Position numbers and translations under genes: made by a program. Below the pieces are notes generated by a model. The model was not told the origin of the DNA. It did not search any database and saw nothing but the letters and a program-made list of their open reading frames with translations. A stretch of DNA of 64,000 bases from assembly GCA_965246785.1 (NCBI GenBank), contig CBDFFM010000004.1, positions 124,001 through 188,000 on the forward strand. The letters run 5' to 3'. Below, in pieces: positions 47,409 through 57,334 of this stretch. The stretch is from UBA1952 sp965246785. GTDB taxonomy: Bacteria > Bacteroidota > Bacteroidia > Chitinophagales > Chitinophagaceae. Numbering within the stretch: position 1 is the stretch's first letter; every line of letters begins with the position of its first letter.

Positions 47409-47732
47409 ATGCAGCAAAAGGAATACGCAAACGGACACTTGGTAAAGGACATCAATTATCAAGGTTTAGATACTGTGGTAATAAGCACGAGTTCTTATCT
47501 GCCTGCTGATTTCATCGTTTTTGAAGGCCGACATATAGTTGGAGCCAGATTATTCCAGTTTGATTCATCTCATTCGGATTTTATGCAGGCAAGAGATGCC
47601 AATGGAAATGAAAATTCAAACCTTTCCTATTTTCCGCATAATGACAGTGTGATTTATTACTTCCGAATGTATCCGAGTTACCCGAACGATGGAAGTACTG
47701 TATTCAGCACATTCTATGGGAAAAAACAATGA
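47409..47732 (+). CDS. Small hypothetical protein, possibly a remnant
   Basis: ATG 47409 gives 107 residues (MQQKEYANGHLVKDINYQGLDTVVI...). A GTG nine codons upstream lies against the hairpin cluster. The composition is clearly lower in GC than neighbouring genes. The protein has no signal peptide and ends STVFSTFYGKKQ. The abrupt start next to repeated hairpins, and the look of an internal segment of a larger beta-rich lipoprotein, suggest a truncated 3' fragment. No family was recognised. Confidence 0.5.
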   Translation: MQQKEYANGHLVKDINYQGLDTVVISTSSYLPADFIVFEGRHIVGARLFQFDSSHSDFMQARDANGNENSNLSYFPHNDSVIYYFRMYPSYPNDGSTVFSTFYGKKQ

Positions 47733-47760
47733 GTTTCTTACGGCGTAGAACCTCGCAGCG

Positions 47761-47839
47761 CCGGATTTGCAATCCGGTGCAATATGGGTGGGGATTTGCA
47801 ATCCCCTAATCAGTCAGTTCGGCGAAGCGTGCCGCTTCG
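47761..47839. repeat. Three hairpins with identical TGC loops
   Basis: CCGGATT-TGC-AATCCGG (47761-47777), GGGGATT-TGC-AATCCCC (47790-47806) and CGAAGCG-TGC-CGCTTCG (47823-47839) each have a 7-bp perfect stem and the same trinucleotide loop. A further hairpin GTAGCC-TTT-GGCTAC spans 47852-47866 at the ribF end. Confidence 0.85.
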
Positions 47840-47862
47840 TCGGACTATGGTGTAGCCTTTGG

Positions 47863-48789
47863 CTACCGGAGCATCCCCAAAATCCCCCTCACCTCCGCCT
47901 CATCCCCCCGCAGCGCATCCTTCAGCGCCTCCAGCCCGTCAAACTTCAGCTCGTCCCGCGTGCGCCGGATGAACTGCACCGTGAGGGCCTTCCCATACAA
48001 ATCCCCGCTGTAGTCAAAGAGGTAAGCCTCAATGCTCACCGCCCCATCACTCGCCACCGTAGGCCGCGTGCCAATGCTCAGCATTGCGCCACAGTTGCGT
48101 CTATCGGCCTCCACGCGCACGGCATAAATGCCGCCCTTCGGCACAAGCTGCTCCGGCGCTGCGGGCTGGATATTGGCGGTAGGGTAGCCCAGGGTGCGGC
48201 CCAGCTTCTGCCCGTGCACCACGGTGCCGGTAAGCGTGTAAGGCCGGCCCAGCATGTGCGCGGCGCCGTCCATATCGCCATCCAGCAGCGCCTTCCGGAG
48301 CCTGGTGGAAGAAATGGCCGCATTGTCAATCATGTGCGCCGGCAGCTCATGCACGGCAAAGCCGAAGCGCCCGCCATAGCTTTCCAATAGCCGCATATCC
48401 CCCCGCCGGTCATGCCCGAAGCGGTGGTCATAGCCCACCACAATGGCCGCGGGCCGGAAGCGCTTCACCAAAAACTCCTCCACATATTCCTCCGCAGAAA
48501 GCCGCGCAAATTCCTTGGTGAAGGGCGTCACGGATACTTCTTCCATACCCGCCTCGCGCAGGAGGCGCAGCTTTTCGTACAGCGGCGTCAGTATTTGAAT
48601 ATGCGCATCCGGCTGCAAAACCTGCCGCGGATGCGGCTCAAAAGTGATGACGGTGCTCCTCCCGCCAATGGCGGCTGCGTGGCGCTTCACCTCTTCCAGA
48701 ATGGCGCGGTGCCCGAGGTGCACGCCATCAAAAGTGCCGATGGTGAGGACGGGGCGGAGGGGCTTATTGTCTGTAGAAGGGCGGTGCAT
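47863..48789 (-). CDS. ribF: Bifunctional riboflavin kinase / FAD synthetase
   Basis: ATG 48787-48789 gives 308 residues. TIGTFDGVHLGHRAIL is the nucleotidyltransferase HxGH region of the FAD synthetase domain, with VVGYDHRFGHDRRGD and ISSTRLRKAL. The flavokinase domain follows with GRTLGYPTANI and the closing segment RRTRDELKFDGLEALKDAL. It makes FMN and FAD from riboflavin. A TACCTTTG element lies 13 bp upstream of this ATG, which rules out the GTG at 48819 that would lie upstream of the promoter. Confidence 0.96.
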   Translation of the reverse strand: MHRPSTDNKPLRPVLTIGTFDGVHLGHRAILEEVKRHAAAIGGRSTVITFEPHPRQVLQPDAHIQILTPLYEKLRLLREAGMEEVSVTPFTKEFARLSAEEYVEEFLVKRFRPAAIVVGYDHRFGHDRRGDMRLLESYGGRFGFAVHELPAHMIDNAAISSTRLRKALLDGDMDGAAHMLGRPYTLTGTVVHGQKLGRTLGYPTANIQPAAPEQLVPKGGIYAVRVEADRRNCGAMLSIGTRPTVASDGAVSIEAYLFDYSGDLYGKALTVQFIRRTRDELKFDGLEALKDALRGDEAEVRGILGMLR

Positions 48790-48801
48790 AGCAGGGCGGC
48801 G

Positions 48802-48809
48802 CAAAGGTA
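48802..48809 (-). promoter_or_regulatory. -7 element of ribF
   Basis: The minus strand reads TACCTTTG, 13 bp from the ribF ATG, predicting a very short leader. It decides the start codon choice. Confidence 0.6.
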
Positions 48810-48832
48810 ACGGCGGCACAAAGGCCGCAGCC

Positions 48833-48840
48833 TATATTTG
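48833..48840 (+). promoter_or_regulatory. -7 element of the GT-C operon
   Basis: TATATTTG ends 7 bp before ATG 48847, so the mRNA should be almost leaderless. It is divergent from the ribF element with only 23 bp between them, so RNA polymerase could compete for the two promoters. Confidence 0.6.
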
Positions 48841-48846
48841 TCCATC

Positions 48847-50436
48847 ATGGCGCAACCCAAACAGCAGCCGGTGGCGGCTACGGCTACGGCTCCCGCTTCC
48901 TTTCATCTTTCAGATAAGACCAAGACCCGCATCCTCTGGGCGCTCTTCGCCGTGTGGGCGGTGCTCGTCACAGTGGGCATCGCCTACCACGAACAGTGGC
49001 GCGACGAAGGCTCCGACTGGACAACGGTGCGGCACGTAAGCATCGGCCAGCTCTTCGGCACCATGATTCCCGAAATAGGCCACCCGCCCATGTGGTACTT
49101 CCTCATGTACCCGCTCGGCAACATGGGCCTGCCACTGGTAACGGTCAACATCGTATCGGCGCTTGTGATGGCGCTTGCGATGTACCTGATGCTGTTTAAG
49201 ATTCCGTTCCCATTCTACCTGAAGCTGGCGCTGGTCTTCCCGATGTTCTTTGTGTACGAATACCCGGTGGTTGGACGGAATTATTGCCTCGTGGTGCTCT
49301 TCCTGATGCTGGTGCTGTGGTACTACCCGAAGCGTTTTGAGAAGCCGCTGGTGTATGGGCTGATTGTGGCGGGATTGTTCAATACGCACAACCTCGGCTT
49401 CTTCATCACCTTCGGCCTCACCATCCTCTTCATCTGGGAAATGGTAGAGTTCAAAAAGGTGAATGGCAGGACAATCGGCGCGGCGCTCATCATGCTCGTG
49501 GGCGGACTGTACCTCATCCCCTACATGGCCCTCCCGCAGATGAAGGCCGCAAACATCATCACGCACATCACTGACCCGTACATGGAGATGAAGAAGGCCC
49601 TCGGCAACGGCCTCCTCATAGGCGGCATAGAAGACCCGAACACGACGATGACGCTCGGCCTGCTGGTATTCGTAGTGCTGTCCGCGCTGCTGTTGCCCCG
49701 CCTGAAACCCTTTGCCGTCTTCGTATGCGGCGCAGGCGGATTGCTGTATGTGCTCAGCACAAAGTACGTGGGCCAGCACCGCCACCACGGACTGATTATG
49801 GTGGAATTTCTTTTTGCCTACGGCCTTGCCGGCTATTACGCGATTGATAAATTCACGCTGAAAAGCTTTGCGCGCTACAACCCCTATCGCATTGGGACAA
49901 TCATTCTTGCCGCCATTCTTTTCTGGCAATCCCGCTTCGGTCTTTCGGCGCCTTTTGATGAGATGAACAGCGTCTTTTCAGATGGAAAGCCGGCTGCCGA
50001 GTTTTTGATGGAAAATCATCTGGAGCATAAAGTGCTGCTGGGCCACCAAAGTTGGGCGGCGTCATCGGTACTGCAGCAATTGCCGGCGAACTGCAAGATG
50101 TATTGGGCCGATACCCGGCGTTGGGGCTACTACATCCGATTTGATTCCGCGTACCTCGCCAACAACTTCAAATACCCGATGGGCGACTACGGCGCGGTAG
50201 TGGCGGAGCGCGACTTGGCAAAAGACATTAAAGACGTGGTGCTGGTGCTCAACTCGCCCATCCAGTCGCCGCAAATAGCGCAGCTATGGACGGAGCGCTA
50301 CCGTGGCGGCATCTGGGCCGGTGAAGACCAGGCGCCCAACAAAAAGCAGGAGTCCTTCATCATCTACACCCGCAACCCGCAAGTCCCGACGGCCGTAAAC
50401 ATGCCGCCGGTAGATTCCATTTTTAAGGCGCAATAA
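48847..50436 (+). CDS. Polytopic membrane protein, GT-C glycosyltransferase-like
   Basis: ATG 48847 gives 529 residues. After a short cytoplasmic start there are about ten to eleven hydrophobic segments. The first periplasmic loop carries YHEQWRDEGSDW, where the Asp-Glu pair is typical of the catalytic loop of GT-C transferases that use polyprenyl-phosphate sugars. The C-terminal 130 residues (from about FLMENHLEHKVLLG) form a soluble periplasmic domain. Acceptor and sugar are unknown. It lies 15 bp before another GT-C-like gene, so the two probably modify the same envelope polymer or proteins. Confidence 0.75.
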   Translation: MAQPKQQPVAATATAPASFHLSDKTKTRILWALFAVWAVLVTVGIAYHEQWRDEGSDWTTVRHVSIGQLFGTMIPEIGHPPMWYFLMYPLGNMGLPLVTVNIVSALVMALAMYLMLFKIPFPFYLKLALVFPMFFVYEYPVVGRNYCLVVLFLMLVLWYYPKRFEKPLVYGLIVAGLFNTHNLGFFITFGLTILFIWEMVEFKKVNGRTIGAALIMLVGGLYLIPYMALPQMKAANIITHITDPYMEMKKALGNGLLIGGIEDPNTTMTLGLLVFVVLSALLLPRLKPFAVFVCGAGGLLYVLSTKYVGQHRHHGLIMVEFLFAYGLAGYYAIDKFTLKSFARYNPYRIGTIILAAILFWQSRFGLSAPFDEMNSVFSDGKPAAEFLMENHLEHKVLLGHQSWAASSVLQQLPANCKMYWADTRRWGYYIRFDSAYLANNFKYPMGDYGAVVAERDLAKDIKDVVLVLNSPIQSPQIAQLWTERYRGGIWAGEDQAPNKKQESFIIYTRNPQVPTAVNMPPVDSIFKAQ

Positions 50437-50451
50437 CCTCGCAATCAAAAA

Positions 50452-52440
50452 ATGCTTACGACCGAACAAAGCAGCGCTGCCGAAAAGCAGTGGCGCTACA
50501 TTTTCATCGCGCTCTCGGCCATCATTGCCATTCTACTGCCGGCCCTCAGCCCCGCCTATGGCCAGACGGGCGATGAATGGCTTCAGATTTTCTACGGCCG
50601 CGACATCTGGGACTACTTCTTCAACGGCAACCAGCAGGCCCTCGGCTACGACACGCTCATAGACCAGAAGCGCGGGGGTGCTACCCAATTCAAAGGCCAG
50701 GAGCTGTACGGCGGTCTTTTTGACTTCGGCACTGAAATCCTGCATCGCTGGTTCCCGTCTATCCCGCAGCTCGTGCTGCGCCATTTCTGTAATGCGCTTA
50801 CCAACGTTGTATTAATAATAAGCACTGGCCTCATTGCCCGCCGGCTGAGCGAGCGCTGGAGTGTGGGCGTACTGGCGCTGCTGCTTATTCTTTTTTCTCC
50901 AAGAATTTTCGGAGAAGGGATGAATAACCCGAAGGATATTCCCTTTGCCGCGGGCTTTACGCTGGCTGTTTATGCGGTCATTGCTTTTTTGCAGGATGGG
51001 AGGCAGGGCATTTGGCGTCATGCTGCTCTGCTTGCTTTGGGATTTGGGCTTGCCTTTGGCGTACGAGCAGCAGGCGGACTACTGTTCTTCGCATACCTCA
51101 TCATCATCATTGGCCTGTGGTTGTTCCTGCACAAAGAAAGCCGTACCGGTTGGTGGTCGGATAAGAAGGCTCGTCAACGCATTCTGCTCGTAATGGCCGG
51201 CAGCATTTTAGCAGGATACATCATCGGGCTGCTCGCCTGGCCGTGGGGTTTAGAATCGCCCATCAGCCATCCAATCGAATCACTGCAAGGGATGACCAAC
51301 CGCGAGACGAAAATCCGGACGCTGTTTGAAGGTCGCTACCAGCTCAACTCTGCCATGCCGTGGTATTATGAGCTGAAATGGATAATCATTTCCAACCCGC
51401 TTTCTGTCATAATTGGTGCTGTGCTCTTTGTAGCGCTTGGCTTTATGGGCAGGAAGAAGCTTGGAAGCTTTACGCTGATGCTGGCTGTATTCGCCGCGCT
51501 TTTCCCGCTGCTGTATATGATTTACAAACACTCCAGCGTCTATGACACCTGGCGCCACGTCTTCTTCGTCTATCCGTTCTGGGTAATAATGGCGGCGCTC
51601 GGCTGGGCTTACCTCGGTGATATGATTGCTGCGCGAATGGCGAAGGGTGGGGCGGTAAAGGAGCGCTACATCGGCCACGCCATTGCCGTATTGCTTACAC
51701 TTCCGGCAATCCTATGGACAGTGCGTAGCCATCCGAACCAATACGTTTATTTCAATGAGCTAACCGGAGGCATCAAGGGCGCGAACGGCGAGTATGAGCT
51801 GGATTATTACTACAATTCCTCGCAGCAGCAGGTGGACTGGCTGCGTAAGACCGTACCGCGCACGCCCGGCAAGAAGACGCTGGTGCTGGCCAATATGGGC
51901 GGCTTCGGCCCGAATGTGCTGCATAACGACACGGCCCACATCGGCACGAGCTATCTCAGCTACATGCGCCGCGCCACACAACCTTGGGATTATTACCTGA
52001 TGTTTCCACGCCTCATTCCCGAAGGATTGGTAAAGGCAAAAAGCTGGCTGCCTGCCAATGCCGCGCACGTAGTAAGCGTGGACGGCGTACCGCTCTCTGC
52101 ACTCATTAAGCGCACAGACACTTTTGATATTGCCGCAGAACGAGCATTGGCTGCGAAGGATTTCTCTGCCGCCGCTACCCTTTATGGCCAGCATTTGCGA
52201 GCTTACGGCAATGACCCAATCGCTCTGCTGAATTACGCCAACGCGTTAGCACAGGCGAATCGTCTGCCGGAAGCCATAAGCGCCTTGCAGCAGGAAACGA
52301 AGCTTGACCCGGAAGACGCACAGGCATGGGGCTTCCTCGCACAGCTCTACCAGGCTACCGGTAACGCTGCCGCTGCGCAGGATGCGAACAACCGCGCGCA
52401 GGCGCTTGTCTCGGAGATGCAGGAAGGACAGGAAGAATGA
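50452..52440 (+). CDS. GT-C-like membrane glycosyltransferase with C-terminal TPR repeats
   Basis: The 662-residue protein has a membrane part of about nine to eleven helices. The first external loop contains GQTGDEWLQIFYGRDIWDYF, the acidic DE pattern of PMT/ArnT-type GT-C enzymes. From about residue 570 two to three TPR motifs follow (ALAAKDFSAAATLYGQHLRAY, PIALLNYANALAQANRLPEA, AQAWGFLAQLYQATGNAAAA), which would bind protein partners in the periplasm. The fusion hints at a protein-linked glycosylation role, which is inference. It is cotranscribed with the preceding gene. Confidence 0.78.
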   Translation: MLTTEQSSAAEKQWRYIFIALSAIIAILLPALSPAYGQTGDEWLQIFYGRDIWDYFFNGNQQALGYDTLIDQKRGGATQFKGQELYGGLFDFGTEILHRWFPSIPQLVLRHFCNALTNVVLIISTGLIARRLSERWSVGVLALLLILFSPRIFGEGMNNPKDIPFAAGFTLAVYAVIAFLQDGRQGIWRHAALLALGFGLAFGVRAAGGLLFFAYLIIIIGLWLFLHKESRTGWWSDKKARQRILLVMAGSILAGYIIGLLAWPWGLESPISHPIESLQGMTNRETKIRTLFEGRYQLNSAMPWYYELKWIIISNPLSVIIGAVLFVALGFMGRKKLGSFTLMLAVFAALFPLLYMIYKHSSVYDTWRHVFFVYPFWVIMAALGWAYLGDMIAARMAKGGAVKERYIGHAIAVLLTLPAILWTVRSHPNQYVYFNELTGGIKGANGEYELDYYYNSSQQQVDWLRKTVPRTPGKKTLVLANMGGFGPNVLHNDTAHIGTSYLSYMRRATQPWDYYLMFPRLIPEGLVKAKSWLPANAAHVVSVDGVPLSALIKRTDTFDIAAERALAAKDFSAAATLYGQHLRAYGNDPIALLNYANALAQANRLPEAISALQQETKLDPEDAQAWGFLAQLYQATGNAAAAQDANNRAQALVSEMQEGQEE

Positions 52441-52455
52441 TGCCCCTAAGGCAGC

Positions 52456-53088
52456 TCAGATAAACTTATTATCCCGAGCCATCTTGATCGCGTCTGCCTT
52501 GCTGTGCACGTCCAGCTTGTGGTAGATGTTTTTGATGTGGCTCTTCACCGTTTCCAGGTCAATGAACAGCTCATCGGCAATGCGCTTTCGGCTCTTACCA
52601 GTGGCTATTTGCTCCAGCACTTCCGTCTCGCGGCGGGTGAGCGGTGATTCTTCCGCACGCTGAAAGGAGCGGATGACCATGCGGGCGATGTGCGCGCTCA
52701 TAGGGCCGCCGCCGTCCATCACCTCATTAATTGCCGCTATCAGCTTCTCCGGCGGCGTGTCCTTTGTCAGGTAACCGGAAGCACCATTGCCGAGGGCGCG
52801 GAAGATGAGTGTGTCCTGCTCGTACACGGTTAAAATGAGGATGTGCAGGTCGGGGATGAGCTTCTTGATTTTAGGCAGCGCGTCAATGCCATTGGTGCCC
52901 GGCAGCTCCACATCCAGCAATAAGACATCCGGCGCGTCCGATGGCAGCCTCTTCAGCGCCGCTTCCACTGAGCCATAGGTGCTCACCACCTTATAGCCGG
53001 GCGTGTGCGCAATGAGGTAAGCGTAGCCTTCGCGGATGGTTTCATCATCTTCAATGAGCGATACGCGGATGTCGAGGTCGCGGGGCAT
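52456..53088 (-). CDS. LuxR/NarL-family response regulator
   Basis: The 210-residue protein has a receiver domain with acidic residues EDD (13-15), phospho-acceptor Asp59 (VLLLDVELPG) and Lys109 (GYLTKD). A LuxR-type HTH follows (SPLTRRETEVLEQIATGKSRKRIADELFIDLETVKSHIKNIYHKL). It should be phosphorylated by the sensor kinase encoded 49 bp upstream on the same strand and bind DNA as a dimer. Targets are unknown. Confidence 0.96.
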   Translation of the reverse strand: MPRDLDIRVSLIEDDETIREGYAYLIAHTPGYKVVSTYGSVEAALKRLPSDAPDVLLLDVELPGTNGIDALPKIKKLIPDLHILILTVYEQDTLIFRALGNGASGYLTKDTPPEKLIAAINEVMDGGGPMSAHIARMVIRSFQRAEESPLTRRETEVLEQIATGKSRKRIADELFIDLETVKSHIKNIYHKLDVHSKADAIKMARDNKFI

Positions 53089-53137
53089 ATTTGTTGGCGT
53101 TGAGTGCGTTGAGACGCTGAGCTTTGAATCTGGTCGT

Positions 53138-56129
53138 TTACCTCGTCAAATATGGTGGAATGCCGTTCATGATTGTTCCCCTTAATGAGGGGATTTTCAG
53201 GCTCAGGGTAATGCTTGTGCCGCGCCTTTCGGCGGATTCAATCTTCAGCGTCGCGCCCAGCCGCTTTGCGCGGGTCTCCATATTTGTGAGGCCCTGACCG
53301 CGCTTGATGCTGCCGCTATCAAAGCCTTCGCCATTGTCGCGCAGATAGATGAGCAGCTCGCCGTCCTGCATCAGGCTGGCAATCACAACCCGGCTGGCGC
53401 CGGCATACTTCAGCACATTATTCAGGGCTTCCTTGAAAATCATAATCAGGTTCCGGCTCGCATCCATCGGCAGCCTAGAATCCTTCCATTGTGCCGGGAC
53501 GTCTTCCATCTCAAACAGTATATCCGTATCGCCAAAAAGGTCGTGACCGAAGTCGCGGATGCGGTGCATCACCTGATACAGATTATCGTTGCTCGGCTGC
53601 AAGGCCCAGAGAATATCGCGCGTGCCGCCGTAAAGCTGTCCGGCGTTGTCCTGTATCTGGTCGATGAGGCGTGTGGCATCCGGCATCATGCCGATTTTAC
53701 TGCGCAGTACGTTGGTGAGCACATTGATGCGGGTCAGCTTGTTGCCTACTTCATCATGAAAATCCTCGGCTGTACGCTGCCGTACCCGGGCCTGCTCATC
53801 CCTGCGCACTGCTTCAATGTGCGCCAGCCGCCGGCGCTTGCCGCGCGCCGCAAGGTATTGCAGCCCTACACCGAGCACAATACATCCGACAATAATGAGC
53901 AAATAAAACAGCGTGGTCTTATGAAAAGGCGTGATAATTTCAAAAGGATAGCGCAGCATCTGCGGCTGCGGGCGAATGCCATCGGCGCTGCATTGCACCT
54001 GTAGCTCATAATGCCCCGGCGGCAGCGCTGAAAAGGTGACGCTGTTATTGGTGCTCCATTCGCTCCAAGGCGCTGGCAATCCTTCTAAGCGATAGCGGTA
54101 GCTGATGGCGTCATCTCCGCTCAGGGAAATAGCGTTGAAGGAAAAGCTGAGGTTGTTTTGCCGCCACGGCAGGCGCAATGCCTGCGGCACACCGTAAACC
54201 GGCGATAGGCCCTGATACCAATTCGTATCCTTTACCGCCTCGCCGAAAAGCGTTACGCTTTGCAATTGCAGGCTCAGCGGCTTTGTTACCGCCACCGCAT
54301 TCTGCGGATGATAAAGCACCGCCCCGCCCGTAGTGCCAAACCAAATGGAGCCGTCTGGCAAAGGCCGCACCGCATTGCGATTACTCTCCATACCCGTGAT
54401 GCCGGCATTATGGCCATAAAACGTAACAACAGGGCGCGGCCCGGAAGGATTGATATGGCAGATGCCGAAGCCCGTTCCTGCCCAAACGGCTCCATCCGGC
54501 GCCGCATAGACGTTGTAAATAAAATCGGAACGGAGCCCTTCTTTGCGGGTAATGTGAATGTTTCTCCCGGTGTGCATGTCGTAGCCGAAAAGGCCATTGT
54601 CGCTAGTGCCTATCCAGACGCTGCTGCCGTGCACCATCATGCATACTACCATCCCGCTGTCGGCCGCGCTGTGCGTGCGGAAGGGCGTCACCGTATCATG
54701 GTTGTACAGCATAAGGCCGTCCGGCGTGCCGAGCAAAACGCTATCCCTGCCAATCAGCGCAAATGCTTCGGCCGATTGCTTTACAGGAAGTTGATGCAAC
54801 GAGTCGTGCGCTGCTAGCAGAATGCTTTTGCCATTCCCAAGCCAGATGCCGGATGTGTCCTGTGTCATCATCAACACTGTCGGCCCGATACGCTCGTCAT
54901 CATAGCGATTCATTATGCCGCTCACGGTATTGTAGCGCCACAAGCCTACGCCTTGCGTGCCTATCCAAAGCGTGTTGTCGCGCAGCTCTAAGCAAGACAC
55001 GGGAGAGCGTTCCGCCCCGCCCGGAATGGCAATGCGTTGCGCCTGGTTGCAGGCATAGCGATAGAGGCCACCGTCGTAAGTGCCGAAGTAAGTGGTACCG
55101 CGCTCATCCTGCACAATGCTGCTCACCTGCGGCCCGTCAAGACCGGCACGCTCATCCACAGTCGTGAATGCCGCACCCGAAAAACGATACAGACCTTCTC
55201 CATTCGTTGCCATCCAGATATTTCCTTCGCGGGTCACGGAGCAGGTCGTAAACCAAGAGGTCTGTCAGGCCGTTTGCACGATTGAAGTATTGCGGCAAAG
55301 CGCCGTCAGCGAGCCGGATGACGCCCGTGGAAGTGCTCACCCAATAGCTGCCGTCGCTTGCGGTGGCAAGCGCATAGTAGAGCGGCTCCCTTTTGCTCCG
55401 GCGTTCCAGTAAGCGGCTCCAGCCCTGCTGCGCATAGCGATAAACGCCATCGCCGGTAAGCATAATCAGACCTTTCGCGGCTTCCTCATAGATTTTGAAG
55501 ACATACTGTGGCCTATGCTCCGGCAACGAGAGGCTATCCCAGCTACTACTGTGATAGCGGTAGAGGGAAGCGCTGCCGGCTTGTGCTATCCATACATCGT
55601 TGCCGGCGCAGCGCAGCGCAGTGACACGCGCCCCGGCAGCTGGCGTTGGCAGCGGTGTGACTTTGCCGCCGCGCAGCACAAAAGGCTTATTGCCCGCTAC
55701 ACACCATAGTTCACCGTTTGCAGCTACCGAAAGATGCATCACCACATTGCCCTTCGGATTATCCACGCTGCTGAAGCTGTAGTTGCGGAATCGGTGCCCG
55801 TCGTAAATGCTTAACCCACGGGCGGTGCCAATGCAGACGTTGCCCTGCCGGTCGCAACAAAGCGTTGTAATGGTATTGGAAGGCAGGCCCTCGCGCACCG
55901 TATAGCTGCGAAAGACGCGGCCATCATAGCAGGCAAGCCCGCCAAAGGTGCCCGCCCAAAGGTGGCCGGCGCTGTCTTGCGTGAGCGTGAATACTTGTGA
56001 CTGCACCAGGCCCTGCTCAATTCCGATATTGAAGAAAGGATAGCGTTGGGCCTGTGTATGTATTGCCATCAGCAAGATGCTCAAGCAGAGCGCCATCCGG
56101 CGCATGTACCGCTTTCGCAACGTAGGCAT
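53138..56129 (-). pseudogene. Periplasmic propeller two-component sensor kinase, split by a frameshift
   Basis: The N-terminal frame (56129 to about 55233) has a signal peptide (CLSILLMAIHTQA) and the start of a Reg_prop beta-propeller with repeats such as DSAGHLWAGTFGGLACYDG. The C-terminal frame (to 53138) continues REGNIWMATNGEGLYRF with more propeller blades. A Y_Y_Y domain, a membrane helix (LFYLLIIVGCIVLGVGLQYL), a HisKA_3 dimerisation domain (TAEDFHDEVGNKLTRI, with the phospho-His) and an HATPase domain (DNGEGFDSG, GQGLTNMETRAKRLG) follow. Deleting one base of GGG at 55231-55233 joins both into 996 residues. Members of this class sense glycans or other periplasmic ligands. The response regulator lies downstream. 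Confidence 0.88.
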
Positions 56130-56133
56130 AGCG

Positions 56134-56141
56134 CAAATGTA
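56134..56141 (-). promoter_or_regulatory. Candidate -7 element of the sensor kinase operon
   Basis: The minus strand reads TACATTTG 4 bp upstream of the first ATG. Transcription would start at or just inside that codon, so the second ATG (56103-56105) may be the true start. Confidence 0.45.
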
Positions 56142-56233
56142 GCCGTAGCATTTAGGCGGGTGTGTTTAGCGGGTGTAATTCCCCCTTGCGCTCACCCTTG
56201 CGCATCGCTACGTCAGAAATGAGCTTAGCCGGA

Positions 56234-57100
56234 CTACTCTTTGATAAACTTTCCGGTTTGAACTTTCCCAGAGTTAGCCATCAGGCAGTAGAAATAAACG
56301 CCGCTTCCAAGCGAAATCGTCCATGATAAAGGCGTAATGCCTTTTATGATATTAACCCGTCCCACCACCTTTCCATCAGTTCCGGTAATAGTTAGCTTAC
56401 CGCCAATCCAGTGGCTGCTACACCTTAATTCGCTTTTCTCCGTGACAGGATTTGGCGTTATAGTCGCTTTATCGCTAAGCACCGGCTCGCCGGAAACACC
56501 AGTTGAATTAATAAAAAGCTGGCACTGCCCGTTTCTTATACAACCAAACCTGTCGGCGTATATATAGTGATATACCATAGGCACTGGCGACCAGCATTTG
56601 GCTGTAGCGTTAGTGCTGTCTGATAAATAATCGGACGGCGTCCAGTATTTAAAAGTTATCCCCCCAAATCTGTTAGAACATGGATCAGTACGCATTTGGA
56701 TAGTATCTGGCGGCTTCTTCATTAAACTGCATGAAGCTAATGGGCATACCCAGTTAGGCGTGTAAACCGTTATCGTATCACTGGCAACGACCGACATTGC
56801 ATCTGTAACCTCCAGCACTACTTCTGATGAATCGTGGAATGCGGCAATGAGCAGCGGTCGGGCATTAGTAAATGTGTCCAAATAATAACTGGAAGGGTGG
56901 CCTCCGTTATTTAAGGGATACCACAAATAGGTATAGGGTGCGGTGCCACCCGTGGCAGCAGGCGTACCGCCGAGCCGGGGCGCTGTTGCGGAGGTAAAGG
57001 GCCGGCACCACACTAAATCAGGGCCAGCATCTGCTTTTAATTGTCCAAAGCAACTGTAGCTGAATAATATAGCTACGAGCGTTTGAAGCAGGAATTTCAT
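56234..57100 (-). CDS. Secreted protein with T9SS type A sorting domain
   Basis: ATG 57098-57100 gives 288 residues with a signal peptide (MKFLLQTLVAILFSYSCFG). An N-terminal beta-sandwich region (LKADAGPDLVWC, TGGTAPYTYLWYPL) resembles PKD or SprB-repeat domains. The C-terminal 75 residues (ITPNPVTEKSELRCSS to GKFIKE) are the type IX secretion sorting domain, so the protein is exported through T9SS and may be anchored to the surface. The longer frame upstream (to 57190) would place the signal sequence internally and is rejected. Six cysteines in the mid-part may form disulfides. The function is unknown. Confidence 0.85.
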   Translation of the reverse strand: MKFLLQTLVAILFSYSCFGQLKADAGPDLVWCRPFTSATAPRLGGTPAATGGTAPYTYLWYPLNNGGHPSSYYLDTFTNARPLLIAAFHDSSEVVLEVTDAMSVVASDTITVYTPNWVCPLASCSLMKKPPDTIQMRTDPCSNRFGGITFKYWTPSDYLSDSTNATAKCWSPVPMVYHYIYADRFGCIRNGQCQLFINSTGVSGEPVLSDKATITPNPVTEKSELRCSSHWIGGKLTITGTDGKVVGRVNIIKGITPLSWTISLGSGVYFYCLMANSGKVQTGKFIKE

Positions 57101-57334
57101 TGTCAGAAGGTTTGAGCAAGTGGAATATTTGCAAGCAAAAGGAAAGAGCGATTCCGAATGAGTACAGCAAAACCTTTTCATCATCGTCACGAAGTGCTTA
57201 TCACGACTCTCATAAGATTACAGTCTTTAACGCTGAAACATCAGAAATCTAATGCCAATATAAAGCAGATATTTCATTTCTGGTAATGGCCCGCGCATCT
57301 TCATAGTAAAACCAACTTATATCCTAGGCTTACC

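Noticed and set aside
48910..49929. Long minus-strand open frame (339 codons) opposite the first GT-C gene
   Set aside because: It is an antisense shadow of a GC-rich membrane-protein gene. Its composition (His, Glu and Arg rich) is an artefact of the codon pattern on the other strand.
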